In this document: positions 1 to 8,508 of the stretch, in pieces
How the letters are laid out: each line of letters begins with the position of its first letter
How positions within the stretch are numbered: position 1 is the stretch's first letter
From: Bacteroidota bacterium
GTDB lineage: Bacteria; Bacteroidota; Ignavibacteria; Ignavibacteriales; Ignavibacteriaceae
NCBI GenBank assembly: GCA_021778375.1
Contig: JAJYCM010000037.1
Span: 1-14,857 of the forward strand
Reading direction: 5' to 3'
DNA length: 14,857 nucleotides
Translations under genes and position numbers: made by a program
The notes under the pieces: generated by a model
The model's database searches: none
What the model was told of the DNA's origin: nothing
What the model saw: only the letters and a program-made list of their open reading frames with translations

Positions 1-1224
1 AGAATTATTAAGATAAATAATAAAAGCGCCATCGCTATTTCAAACGAACAGGTTAGAAATAAATTACGAGGACCTGCCGGCACAAAAGTAGAAGTAACCG
101 TACTTAGAAACGGGATTAAGAATCCTATCAATTATGAAATTACAAGGTCTAAAATTCCGTTATACTCAGTGGATACTCATTTCATGTATGACAATACTAC
201 CGGATACATAAGTATTTCAAGATTTGCTGAGAACACCTACGATGAATTAAATAATGCATTAATCGATCTTAAAAACCATGGAATGAAGCAACTTATATTA
301 GATCTTCGCGGCAATCCCGGAGGCTACTTAAATCAAGCAGTAAAAATTGCTAATCTATTTATAGGCGATAATAAAAAAATTGTTTATACCAAAGGAAGGC
401 GCAAAGAATTTGATGAAGAATACGATGCATCAAAGCCAGCGCCTTATAAAGATTTGCCTTTAATAATTTTAGTTAACGACGGGAGCGCTTCGGCTAGTGA
501 GATCGTTACAGGAGCGATGCAAGACTGGGATAGAGCTTTGATAGTTGGAGAAACAACTTTTGGTAAAGGTTTAGTTCAGCGTCAGTTTTCCCTGCCAGAT
601 AATTCAGCTTTACGATTAACCATAGCAAGATATTATACACCTTCTGGAAGATTGATTCAGCGTGATTATAAAAAAATAAAAAGTAAAAAGGAATATTTTG
701 AAGATGCTGGAAAGAACAATGATGCTATCGGCAACAATTTAGAACACACCGCTGAAAAAGATAGCGCTCTCCCAGAATTTAAAACTCACGATGGAAGAAT
801 TGTTTATGGCGGCGGGGGAATTACTCCGGATTTTATTGTTAAAGATGGCAAGTTAACGGATTTTACTACCGAGTTGTTAAAAAATAATATTTTCTACCAG
901 TTTGTGCTAAATTATCTTGACTATCATAAGACTGAAATTATAAATAAGTACGGTAATAATTTGAATAAATTCATACAGAACTTTGAATTTACAAATAATG
1001 ATTTAACTGATTTCTTAAATCTCGCAAAACAAAAAGGGATTAAGGCGAATAAAGAAAACTTCGAGAAGAACAAAAAATATATCACTACAAGATTGAAAGC
1101 CGAAGTTGCTCGAAGTCTATGGCATAATGAAGGTTGGTACCAAGTTTTGCTCAGAGACGACGATCAATTTATAAAAGCCGTGACTCTATTTGAAGAAGCT
1201 AAAGAATTAGCAGGCTTGAAATGA
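1..1224 (+). CDS. S41 family C-terminal processing peptidase (5' truncated)
   Basis: A carboxyl-terminal processing serine protease that cleaves envelope proteins, normally exported to the periplasm or inner membrane. The frame is open from base 1, so 407 residues are visible and the start lies outside the window; the Met codon at 169 is internal. The first ~55 residues are the end of a PDZ domain (INNKSAIAIS, then LRGPAGTKVEVTVLR). The protease core follows, with LILDLRGNPGG and the motif NDGSASASE. The nucleophile should be the Ser encoded at 490, and the general-base Lys in GETTFGKG is at 565, exactly 25 residues later, the spacing of the Ser-Lys dyad in Prc/CtpB. A C-terminal extension of ~150 residues carries no motif I recognise. 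The stop overlaps the next gene's start as ATGA, so the two are probably translationally coupled. Which CTP paralogue this is cannot be told. Confidence 0.96.
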   Translation, partial: RIIKINNKSAIAISNEQVRNKLRGPAGTKVEVTVLRNGIKNPINYEITRSKIPLYSVDTHFMYDNTTGYISISRFAENTYDELNNALIDLKNHGMKQLILDLRGNPGGYLNQAVKIANLFIGDNKKIVYTKGRRKEFDEEYDASKPAPYKDLPLIILVNDGSASASEIVTGAMQDWDRALIVGETTFGKGLVQRQFSLPDNSALRLTIARYYTPSGRLIQRDYKKIKSKKEYFEDAGKNNDAIGNNLEHTAEKDSALPEFKTHDGRIVYGGGGITPDFIVKDGKLTDFTTELLKNNIFYQFVLNYLDYHKTEIINKYGNNLNKFIQNFEFTNNDLTDFLNLAKQKGIKANKENFEKNKKYITTRLKAEVARSLWHNEGWYQVLLRDDDQFIKAVTLFEEAKELAGLK

Positions 1225-2045
1225 AGCGAGCCTTCATATTGCTTGTTATACCATTTATTATTTTTATCCCTTCGAGAAAGTCCAATGAAAATATAAAATC
1301 CTACAATTATAGTTTTTATTCTAATAAAAAACTTCAAGTTGGAGAAGAACTAACATACGTTGTAAGTTATTCTTTCATAAAGCTTGGTGAAATAAAAATA
1401 ATTGTGCGTAGTCAAAAAGATGAAAATGGGAAAACATATTATAATGCTATAGGGTATATAGACTCTTATTCGGGAATTCCTTTTGTCAATTTACACCAGA
1501 TATATATAACTACAATGAATTCGGATTACTACTCTGTTTTTTTTCGTGGACTTGTTAAAAGTATGGACTATACGACTTACACAGATTATAATTTCGATTA
1601 TATTCATTCAATTATTCACATTAAAAAAGGAAAAATCTATCCACCGCAATTGTGGACGGACTCAACCACAACTGCACGAAAAGAATATCAGGATGGTCTT
1701 TCACTGCTTTATTTTGCAAGAATGAACAGTGGACAAAATAGAATAGAAAATCTTCCGTGCTTTATAAAAGAAAAAAAGGAAAATACTTTGATAAACTTTT
1801 ATGCTCCGGTAACTGGAATTTCTATCGATGCAGTGAATTATCCAATTGCCTGTACGCATCTTGACGGCAGAATGAAATTTATCAGTATTTTTGGATTGAC
1901 AGGATATTTTGAAGGTTGGTTTTCAAATGATGAAGCGGCAATCCCTATTTTAGCAAAAATGAAAGTTATAGTTGGTGACGTAAAAGTGGAATTAAAATCA
2001 TGGAAGAGAGTCGGATGGATACCTCCAAAATACACAAAGAATTGA
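1221..2045 (+). CDS. DUF3108 domain-containing exported protein
   Basis: A 274-residue protein of the DUF3108 family, whose biochemical role is not established. The N-terminus (MKRAFILLVIPFIIFIPS) is a basic-hydrophobic signal peptide or membrane anchor, without an obvious lipobox Cys. The mature part begins with GEELTYVVSYSFIKLGEI, the family's typical opening strand pattern (GE.L.Y...Y..VKLG), followed by a beta-rich sequence with many Tyr residues, consistent with a periplasmic or outer-membrane-associated beta fold. It is coupled to the S41 peptidase upstream by a 4 bp ATGA overlap, and its 3' end overlaps the carbonic-anhydrase-like gene. The pairing with a processing protease suggests an envelope role, but that is inference. 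Family call is good; function is unknown. Confidence 0.85.
   Translation: MKRAFILLVIPFIIFIPSRKSNENIKSYNYSFYSNKKLQVGEELTYVVSYSFIKLGEIKIIVRSQKDENGKTYYNAIGYIDSYSGIPFVNLHQIYITTMNSDYYSVFFRGLVKSMDYTTYTDYNFDYIHSIIHIKKGKIYPPQLWTDSTTTARKEYQDGLSLLYFARMNSGQNRIENLPCFIKEKKENTLINFYAPVTGISIDAVNYPIACTHLDGRMKFISIFGLTGYFEGWFSNDEAAIPILAKMKVIVGDVKVELKSWKRVGWIPPKYTKN
2002..2010 (+). promoter_or_regulatory. Ribosome binding site choosing the start at 2015
   Basis: A purine-rich GGAAGAGAG lies 4 bases before the ATG at 2015, whereas the in-frame ATG at 2000 has only a weak GTGGA upstream. This favours 2015 and trims five residues from the longest possible protein. Confidence 0.5.
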
Positions 2046-2578
2046 ATAATGAAATAAAGCTTTTCCCGTATTTGGATAATTATCCTAAAATGGGAGTAAA
2101 TGTTTTCCTAGCTTCCGGAGTGAAAATCATTGGTGACGTTACTATTGGTGAAAATACAAGTGTTTGGTATAACACAGTCATACGTGGCGATGTTCATTAT
2201 ATTCGCATTGGAAGTCTAACTAATATTCAGGATTGTTCAATGCTTCATGTTACAAACGGAAAATTTCCGCTGAACATCGGAGATAAAGTCACTATTGGAC
2301 ACTCCGTAAAACTTCACGGCTGTACTCTTAAAGATTTATGTTTGGTTGGCATAGGAGCAATTGTTTTGGACGGAGCTATTGTAGAAGAAAATTCAATGGT
2401 GGCTGCTGGTTCGGTTGTTAAACCTAATTTTATTGTCCCTTCAGGTAAATTAGTTGCCGGTGTACCTGCGAAAGTCGTTAGAAATTTGACAGAAGATGAA
2501 ATTAAAGAATTTGAAAATTCTGCATTACGATATAAAAAATATACCGTGATGACCATCAAATCATTAAAAGATTTATAG
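2015..2578 (+). CDS. Gamma carbonic anhydrase family protein
   Basis: A left-handed parallel beta-helix (hexapeptide repeat) protein of the gamma carbonic anhydrase/YrdA/PaaY family, 187 residues, predicted cytosolic trimer. Repeated turns such as VKIIGDVTIGENTSVW run from about residue 25 to 140. The three zinc-ligand histidines of Cam are all present: His78 (SMLHV), His96 (TIGHS) and His101 (KLHGC), the last two five apart as in the archetype. The Arg/Asp of VIRGD and the Gln of TNIQD are also kept. The acidic loop of Methanosarcina Cam is absent, as in the shorter CamH-like members, so hydration activity cannot be assumed; many relatives have unknown substrates. It overlaps the end of the DUF3108 gene by 31 bp. 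An ATG at 2000 is a possible but less likely start. Confidence 0.92.
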   Translation: MDTSKIHKELNNEIKLFPYLDNYPKMGVNVFLASGVKIIGDVTIGENTSVWYNTVIRGDVHYIRIGSLTNIQDCSMLHVTNGKFPLNIGDKVTIGHSVKLHGCTLKDLCLVGIGAIVLDGAIVEENSMVAAGSVVKPNFIVPSGKLVAGVPAKVVRNLTEDEIKEFENSALRYKKYTVMTIKSLKDL

Positions 2579-2585
2579 AGTAAAA

Positions 2586-3455
2586 ATGTATTTGAAATTT
2601 TGGGGTACACGAGGTTCCATTCCTGTACCGGGATATAAAACGGTAAAATTCGGTGGAAATACTCCATGTGTAGAATTGCGTACAGACTCGAATGATATTT
2701 TTATTTTTGATGCAGGCAGTGGAATAAGGGAATTAGGAAAACAGTTGAAAGAGGAAGGTTTTCAAAAGGATATTACGATTTTTCTTAGCCATTATCATTG
2801 GGATCATATTCAAGGGATACCATTCTTTTTACCGCTTTATTCTGAGAATAATAAAATTATTTTTATTGGGGAAAGTGATAAGGATAGGAGTATTGAAAAT
2901 TTATTAAGCGGCCAAATGAATGACCATTATTTCCCTGTGAAGATTAATCAAGTAAAAAGTCAAATTGATTTCGAAAATATTTCTCCCGATAATATAAAAA
3001 TATTTAATGATATAGAATTGCACACAATAAGGGCAAATCACTCTTCACCTGCTTTGGCTTACAAAATTTTAATTTCAGGAAAAACTATCGTTTATATGTC
3101 CGATAATGAGTTATTTGTTGAAAAATATAACTTATCTCCATACTATACCGAAATGAGTAGTATGAATAAGGAGCTTATACATTTTTGCAAGGATTGCGAT
3201 TATTTAATACATGACACCTTTTATGATGAACCCACTTTAGCAATAAAAAAAGGCTGGGGGCACACAAGCAACATTTCTCTTGCATATTTTAGCATTTTAG
3301 CGAACGTTAAAAATCTTTTGCTGTTTCATTACAATCCAGATTATGATGATAAAAAAATAGAAGAAATCTATTTAGAAACCACTGAAATCATAAAAAAGGA
3401 AAATTCAAGTGTAAATTGCTTAGCATCAATCGAAGGGATGAAATTAAAAATTTAA
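2586..3455 (+). CDS. MBL-fold metallohydrolase
   Basis: A 289-residue metallo-beta-lactamase-fold hydrolase, probably cytosolic as no signal peptide is visible. It has a complete di-metal site: the HxHxDH motif at residues 69-74 (SHYHWDHIQG), His152 (NHSS), Asp173 (YMSDNE) and His226 (GWGHTS). The opening FWGTRGSIPVPG with GGNTPCVEL, and the closing KGWGHTS box, are typical of a subgroup annotated as cyclic-nucleotide phosphodiesterase-like or PhnP-like hydrolases, sometimes fused to signalling domains; no such fusion is present here. The substrate is not deducible from sequence. It starts 7 bp after the carbonic-anhydrase-like gene, with only a weak GAG-type ribosome site, so it is probably in the same transcript. 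Confidence 0.9.
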   Translation: MYLKFWGTRGSIPVPGYKTVKFGGNTPCVELRTDSNDIFIFDAGSGIRELGKQLKEEGFQKDITIFLSHYHWDHIQGIPFFLPLYSENNKIIFIGESDKDRSIENLLSGQMNDHYFPVKINQVKSQIDFENISPDNIKIFNDIELHTIRANHSSPALAYKILISGKTIVYMSDNELFVEKYNLSPYYTEMSSMNKELIHFCKDCDYLIHDTFYDEPTLAIKKGWGHTSNISLAYFSILANVKNLLLFHYNPDYDDKKIEEIYLETTEIIKKENSSVNCLASIEGMKLKI

Positions 3456-3482
3456 TTATTAAAAAAAGAATTTAGGGAAATT

Positions 3483-3935
3483 GTGTTAAAAAATTTAGAA
3501 ATCAATTCATCGAAAAGAAATGGGATAAATAAAAGGTATATACACGCAATAATATTAAGATTAAGAAAAGATCTGGAATTTAAGCTCGCATCCTTGGCAA
3601 TTAATTTTGTCTTAAGCGAGGAGATAATTGAAATTAATAAAAAATTCCTTAATCATCATTACTCTACTGACATAATTACTTTCAATTACAACGGTAATCA
3701 TGATATATTAGAAGGTGAAATATTTATTTCTTTTGAAGATGCTGAAGCAAATGCAAAGAAATACAGAGTAAAAAAAGACGAGGAAATTATCAGACTTGTA
3801 ATTCATGGTATTTTACATTTATTAGGGTATGATGATCAAAACAATAAAGATAAACTTATTATGAAGAGGTTAGAAAATAAGTTGTGTTCAGATTATTGGT
3901 CTGTTTTCAGAACAGTTAAAATTTATAATGCTTAA
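3483..3935 (+). CDS. ybeY: rRNA maturation endoribonuclease YbeY
   Basis: YbeY, a metal-dependent endoribonuclease needed for 16S rRNA 3'-end maturation and ribosome quality control. The 150-residue length fits the family. The signature is HGILHLLGYDD at residues 108-118: His108 and His112 match the first two zinc ligands, but the third position, normally His (HGxLHLxGYDH), is Asp118. I know this substitution from Bacteroidetes-type YbeY, so it does not imply inactivity. STDIITFNY at the usual site upstream supports the call. The start is GTG at 3483, with AGGGA at 3474-3478 four bases before it. Gaps of 27 bp to the preceding gene and 9 bp to topA place it in the operon. Confidence 0.93.
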   Translation: MLKNLEINSSKRNGINKRYIHAIILRLRKDLEFKLASLAINFVLSEEIIEINKKFLNHHYSTDIITFNYNGNHDILEGEIFISFEDAEANAKKYRVKKDEEIIRLVIHGILHLLGYDDQNNKDKLIMKRLENKLCSDYWSVFRTVKIYNA

Positions 3936-3944
3936 TTATTTTAT

Positions 3945-6293
3945 ATGAACAAAAATATTATGAACAAAAACCTTGTACTTGTAGAATCACCTGCAAAAGC
4001 AAAAACAATAAATAAATATTTAGGCAAAGAATATGTCGTGGAACCAACAATCGGACATATAAAAAACTTGCCTAAAACTAAACTTGGTGTAGATGTTGAT
4101 AACGATTTTTTACCTCAATTTGTTACTATTAGAGGCAAGGGAGATGTTATTAAAAAGATCAAATCTTTAGCAGTAAAAAGTAAAAAAATATTTATTGCGA
4201 CTGACCCAGACCGTGAGGGAGAAGCTATTGCTCAAGATATCGCTGACATTCTAAATGCCAATTCAAAAATTCAGCGAGTATTATTTAACGAAATAACAAA
4301 AACAGGCGTTCTAAAGGCAATGCAAAATCCTAGAGTTATCGACTCAAATTTAGTATCGTCCCAAAGAGCAAGAAGAGTCATGGACAGGATCATCGGTTAC
4401 AAGATTTCTCCATTTCTTTGGAAAGCTGTAATTGAAATGTCGGGCAGTACAGCGCTTTCTGCTGGACGAGTCCAATCGGTAGCGTTAAAATTAATTTGTG
4501 ACCGCGAATTTGAGATCGAAAAATTTATTACTACTGAATATTGGTCAATTTGGGCAATCTTCAAAACCGATAAGGGGGATACTTTCAAAGCAAAGCTTTT
4601 TAGTATTAATGGGAAAGATATCCGGGTTCAGCCAAAACCGGTTATGTATGAAAAGGATTGGGAAGAATTTTTGCAGAACAGCATAACAATTTCAAATGAA
4701 GAAAAAGCTTTGGAATTGTTTAACCAAGTCTTAGAAAAGAAAAAATATTATATAAGTAATATTGTTAAACGTACTACAAAACGAAATCCTCCTGCTCCAT
4801 TTATTACAAGTGCCCTACAGGCAGAGGCTTCGAAAAGAATACGGATGCGCCCTAAACAGACCATGGCGATAGCTCAAAAACTTTATGAAGGCGTTGAATT
4901 AGGAAGTGAAGGTCTTCAAGGATTAATTTCATATATGCGTACAGATTCAACGCGTATAAGTGATGAAAAGATTGTTGAAGTAAGAGATTATATTAAGGAA
5001 AGTTTTGGCTCTGAATATTTGCCGCTAGTGCCAAATAATTTTGAAAAGAAAAGTAAAACAAACGTTCAAGATGCACACGAAGCTATAAGACCTACATCCT
5101 TAAAATATTCGCCTGAATTTGTGAAAAAATATTTAGACAAAAATTCATTTAGATTATACGAGTTAATCTGGAAGAGATTTATCGCCTCGCAAATGAACCC
5201 GGCACTTTTGGAAACTACAGTCGTCGAAATATCAGCAGATGAATTTTTATTTAAGGCATTTGGAAGCGCAGTTAAATTCAGAGGTTTTACGCAGGTTTAT
5301 GAAGAGATCTTTGAGCAGAAAGAAAATGCTGAAGAAAAAGAAGAATATCGAAACGAAACTATTCCTCTTGGGCTAGAGAAAGATCAGAAATTGGGCTTGG
5401 AAGAATTAAAGAAAACGCAGCACTTTACAAAACCTCCAGCAAGATTTTCTGAAAGTTCCTTGATAAAAGAGCTTGAAAGTAAAGGCATTGGCCGACCAAG
5501 TACCTATTCCATGATTGTTGGTACTATACAGGATAGAAAATATGTGGAACAAGTTGATAGAAAGCTTTTCCCTACAAAGCTTGGTATGGAAGTGAATAAA
5601 ATTCTTGTAAAAAACTTTCCAGATATCATAAATGAAGATTTTACAGCAAGCATGGAAGGGGAATTAGATCAAATTGCTCAAGGAGAAAACGTTTATAAAA
5701 AAGTGCTGAATGACTTTTATCAACCATTTTCTAAAGCTTTGAAAAATGTTGAAAATAAAATTGATAAGATTCTTTGCGATTTATGCGGTCACGAAATGGA
5801 AATTAAAGTTGGGAGATTTGGGCGCTATTTGGCATGTTCAAATTATCCCGAATGTAAAAACATAAAATCTTTCCGGGATATTTATGCCCAGAACCAAGAA
5901 CCTGAGTACACGGGTGAAACATGCGAAAAATGCAGTTCAAGAACTGTTTTTCGTAATGGAAAGTTTGGAAGATTTATTGGATGCGAAAAATATCCTGCGT
6001 GTGATTTTGTAAAAAACATTTCTCTCGGTGTTGACTGTCCAAAATGCAAAACAGGAAATGTTGTGGAAAGAAAATCAAAGCGAGGAAAATTATTTTACGG
6101 ATGTTCAAGATATCCTGATTGTGATTTTGTAAGCTGGTATAAACCTGTCTCTCAAGCATGTCCTAACAATGACTCGGAATATATGGAACATAGGTACTCT
6201 GTTAAAAAAGGAAATTATTTACGTTGCCCAATTTGCAACACCGAATTAGTTCCCGAAGATGTTGAAGAGTTGAAGGAGATTGATGCAGATTGA
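3945..6293 (+). CDS. topA: DNA topoisomerase I (type IA)
   Basis: Type IA topoisomerase, which relaxes negative supercoils by single-strand passage; 782 residues. The Toprim domain starts at VESPAKAKT (Glu14) and has TDPDREGEA with Asp87, Asp89 and Glu91 for magnesium. The active-site Tyr is Tyr330 in ISYMRTDSTR. The C-terminus has three full tetracysteine zinc ribbons, beginning near residues 611 (CDLC), 660 (CEKC) and 698 (CPKC), and a fourth weaker one from residue 739 with a closing CPIC. The start is ambiguous: ATG at 3945 and ATG at 3960 lie in a short direct repeat, neither with a clear Shine-Dalgarno sequence. The 3960 start (MNKNLVLVESPAKAKT) looks more like the family, while 3945 adds five residues. 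The 3' end overlaps the recombinase gene by 11 bp. Confidence 0.98.
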   Translation: MNKNIMNKNLVLVESPAKAKTINKYLGKEYVVEPTIGHIKNLPKTKLGVDVDNDFLPQFVTIRGKGDVIKKIKSLAVKSKKIFIATDPDREGEAIAQDIADILNANSKIQRVLFNEITKTGVLKAMQNPRVIDSNLVSSQRARRVMDRIIGYKISPFLWKAVIEMSGSTALSAGRVQSVALKLICDREFEIEKFITTEYWSIWAIFKTDKGDTFKAKLFSINGKDIRVQPKPVMYEKDWEEFLQNSITISNEEKALELFNQVLEKKKYYISNIVKRTTKRNPPAPFITSALQAEASKRIRMRPKQTMAIAQKLYEGVELGSEGLQGLISYMRTDSTRISDEKIVEVRDYIKESFGSEYLPLVPNNFEKKSKTNVQDAHEAIRPTSLKYSPEFVKKYLDKNSFRLYELIWKRFIASQMNPALLETTVVEISADEFLFKAFGSAVKFRGFTQVYEEIFEQKENAEEKEEYRNETIPLGLEKDQKLGLEELKKTQHFTKPPARFSESSLIKELESKGIGRPSTYSMIVGTIQDRKYVEQVDRKLFPTKLGMEVNKILVKNFPDIINEDFTASMEGELDQIAQGENVYKKVLNDFYQPFSKALKNVENKIDKILCDLCGHEMEIKVGRFGRYLACSNYPECKNIKSFRDIYAQNQEPEYTGETCEKCSSRTVFRNGKFGRFIGCEKYPACDFVKNISLGVDCPKCKTGNVVERKSKRGKLFYGCSRYPDCDFVSWYKPVSQACPNNDSEYMEHRYSVKKGNYLRCPICNTELVPEDVEELKEIDAD
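6273..6278 (+). promoter_or_regulatory. Ribosome binding site choosing the xer start at 6283
   Basis: AAGGAG sits inside the end of topA, four bases before the ATG at 6283. The in-frame TTG at 6280 would be only one base from it, so the ATG is preferred. Confidence 0.65.
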
Positions 6294-7164
6294 TATTATA
6301 ATAGAAAAATATTTAGAAAATATTGCAAAAATAAGACGGTACTCATCTTTGACAGTAAAATCTTATTCTGAAGATTTACGTGAATTTAGTGTGTTCTGTA
6401 AAAATTATAACAAAAATGAATTATCGGAAATATCCGAAAGATTTTTCCGTACATATTTGGCTTTTTTAAATGAAAAGAAATATGAAAAGACATCAATCTC
6501 AAGGAAACTTTCTTCTTTAAGAGGTATTTTTAAATTTGCCTTTCAGCACAATTACATTATTGAAAACCCAATTTTGTCAATAACAAACCCCAAGACAAAA
6601 AGAAAGTTACCAGATATAACAACATCAGGATCAATATTGGAAGTTTATGATGAAATTGAAAAATCGGACGATAATCATGAACTACTCAAAGCTATTTTTG
6701 AAATACTATATGGATGCGCGATCCGCGTTTCAGAACTTTGCAATTTAAATTTATCTGACTTAGATTTAGATAGAAAAAGCTTAACGGTATTAGGAAAAGG
6801 AAACAAAATGAGAGTGGTTCCTGTCGGGGAAAAATCAATTCCGGTTTTGCGTAATTATTTATTAACGAGGAATGTTGCTGATTTTAATGATCCACTTTTC
6901 TTAACGGAAAATAATCAGAGAATTTATCCAAGATTAGTTCACCGTATAGTAACAAAATATTTGGGCAAAGTAACTGAGATTAAGAAAAAGAGCCCCCATA
7001 TTTTAAGGCATAGTGCCGCAACGCATATGCTTGATAATGGAGCCGATCTTCGTGCTGTAAAGGAAATACTTGGACACGAAAATCTCTCTACAACGCAAAT
7101 ATATACACATGTAAGTATTGAAAGATTAAAATCCACATATAAAAAAGCTCATCCAAAATCATAA
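6283..7164 (+). CDS. xerC: Tyrosine recombinase XerC/XerD
   Basis: A 293-residue Xer-type site-specific recombinase, expected to resolve chromosome dimers at dif together with a partner and FtsK. An N-terminal SAM-like core-binding domain (about 1-105, with RRYSSLTVKSY and ISRKLSSLRG) precedes the catalytic domain. The full catalytic set is visible: Arg148 (AIRVSEL), Lys172 (GKGNKMR), His239 and Arg242 (PHILRHS), His265 (LGHEN) and nucleophile Tyr274 (QIYTHVS). Its length and position in a housekeeping operon argue for Xer rather than a phage integrase. XerC versus XerD is not settled by sequence alone; I lean to XerC because a xerC-hpf neighbourhood is common in Bacteroidota. It overlaps topA by 11 bp and is followed 15 bp later by hpf. 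Confidence 0.92.
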   Translation: MQIDIIIEKYLENIAKIRRYSSLTVKSYSEDLREFSVFCKNYNKNELSEISERFFRTYLAFLNEKKYEKTSISRKLSSLRGIFKFAFQHNYIIENPILSITNPKTKRKLPDITTSGSILEVYDEIEKSDDNHELLKAIFEILYGCAIRVSELCNLNLSDLDLDRKSLTVLGKGNKMRVVPVGEKSIPVLRNYLLTRNVADFNDPLFLTENNQRIYPRLVHRIVTKYLGKVTEIKKKSPHILRHSAATHMLDNGADLRAVKEILGHENLSTTQIYTHVSIERLKSTYKKAHPKS

Positions 7165-7179
7165 ATACAGGAGGTTGTA

Positions 7180-7485
7180 ATGAACATTTCAATAACTGCA
7201 AGAAAATTTAAGGCACGTGAAACTTTGAAAGATTTTATTAATGGGGAAGTGTCTTCATTGGAAAAATTCAATGATAGCATTTTAGATGCAGATGTTATTT
7301 TGAGCTTTCAGAATACGCATCCTAGCATTAAATATGCCGAAATAGTTTTGCAAGTTCCGGGGCAAACTTTAACTGCTACAGAGGAATCTGATGATTTTAT
7401 GAAGTCTGTTAGCGCCGCAGTGGAAAAACTTTCTAGGCAACTTGAAAAATTAAAAACAAAAAAGAATGTAAGAATTAAAGAATGA
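7180..7485 (+). CDS. hpf: Ribosome hibernation-promoting factor, short HPF/YfiA type
   Basis: A 101-residue protein of the HPF/RaiA family, which binds the small ribosomal subunit near the mRNA/tRNA channel and shuts ribosomes down in stationary phase. It opens with the family's ISITARKFKARETLKDFI and has the second-half strand and helix (QVPGQTLTATEES, then SAAVEKLSRQLEKLK). It lacks the C-terminal dimerisation domain of long HPF, so it is the short form. It has the best ribosome binding site in the window, AGGAGG at 7169-7174, five bases from the ATG, suggesting strong translation. Its stop overlaps the hprK start as ATGA. Pairing with hprK recalls the proteobacterial rpoN-hpf-ptsN-hprK cluster, but rpoN and ptsN are not here. 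Confidence 0.93.
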   Translation: MNISITARKFKARETLKDFINGEVSSLEKFNDSILDADVILSFQNTHPSIKYAEIVLQVPGQTLTATEESDDFMKSVSAAVEKLSRQLEKLKTKKNVRIKE

Positions 7486-8492
7486 AAATCGATCAAAAGG
7501 CGATTTCAAGAAAAGAATTTATTACGGTTGAATTTTTATTTAATAACACGCGTGATAAATTCAAATTAAAATTATATTCTGATAAATCTGGTTTTTCTAA
7601 AAAAATTACAGATCAAAATTTATTTAGACCGGGATTAGCTTTAGCAGGATTTGTAGGTTTATTCTCATTTGCTCGCGTTCAAGTTTTTGGCAATACTGAA
7701 ATGAGATATTTAGACCAACTTTCGGAAAGTGCGCGAAGGAAAGCAATTGAAAGAGTTTTTGGGTTTGATATTCCTTGCATTGTCTTAACGGATAAAAACC
7801 AGCCCTTTCCATTGCTATTAGAAATAGCAAACGAACATCACGTACCTGTTTTTGGCTCATCTTACGATACTACAAAATTAGTATATCTTATAAGCGATTT
7901 TTTAGATGACCAGTTTGCTCCGCGAATTTCTATTCATGGTTCATTTGTCGATGTATATGGTGTTGGAATTCTATTTGTAGGAAAATCTGGGGTGGGTAAA
8001 AGTGAAGTAGCTCTTGATTTGATTGAAAGAGGCCATCGCCTTGTTGCCGATGATATAATCATCCTAACTAAAAAGGGGGAGGGAATATTGATGGGGTCGG
8101 GAACTAACCTCGTAAAGCACTTTATGGAAATCAGAGGTCTCGGACTACTTGATATTGAAAGAATGTTTGGAATACGAGCAATAAGATATCAAAAGAGACT
8201 TGAAATAATAGTAGAACTTGAAGTTTGGGATGATAAAGTCGAATATACGCGAACAGGTCTGGACGAAAACTTTTTTGATATTCTAAATATAGAAGTTCCT
8301 TACGTAAAACTCCCTATTTTGCCTGGGAAAAACATAACTGTCATTTCGGAAGTAATAAGCTTGAACTATTTGCTTAAACACTACGGATATGATGCGGCTA
8401 ATTATTTTCAAAGTCGATTAAATAGTAAACTTAAAAATCACAATGAAGACAGTTTAAGAGGGGTAGACTATTTTGAACACGATTTTGAATAG
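7482..8492 (+). CDS. hprK: HPr kinase/phosphorylase
   Basis: Bifunctional enzyme that phosphorylates and dephosphorylates a Ser on the PTS carrier HPr or a homologue. At 336 residues it is close to the usual ~310-330. The N-terminal domain (about 1-140) is followed by the kinase core: catalytic-region His152 (ISIHGSFVDVYG), P-loop GKSGVGKS at 167-174, then GHRLVADD, and the HprK signature MEIRGLG from residue 215. The C-terminal block LPILPGKNITVISEV is also characteristic. All key residues appear intact. It is coupled to hpf by a 4 bp overlap. No ptsH or ptsI is in the window, so its substrate must be encoded elsewhere. It closes the first plus-strand operon; a promoter-like sequence follows. 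Confidence 0.96.
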   Translation: MKIDQKAISRKEFITVEFLFNNTRDKFKLKLYSDKSGFSKKITDQNLFRPGLALAGFVGLFSFARVQVFGNTEMRYLDQLSESARRKAIERVFGFDIPCIVLTDKNQPFPLLLEIANEHHVPVFGSSYDTTKLVYLISDFLDDQFAPRISIHGSFVDVYGVGILFVGKSGVGKSEVALDLIERGHRLVADDIIILTKKGEGILMGSGTNLVKHFMEIRGLGLLDIERMFGIRAIRYQKRLEIIVELEVWDDKVEYTRTGLDENFFDILNIEVPYVKLPILPGKNITVISEVISLNYLLKHYGYDAANYFQSRLNSKLKNHNEDSLRGVDYFEHDFE

Positions 8493-8508
8493 AAAATTCT
8501 TTTATTCC

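Noticed and set aside
2314..2667. 117-codon minus-strand open frame
   Set aside because: Antisense to the carbonic-anhydrase-like and MBL genes, both with intact motifs.
6283..7164. Xer recombinase as a sign of a mobile element or integron
   Set aside because: Length, the housekeeping operon and lack of attachment-site repeats or cargo fit a chromosomal Xer protein.
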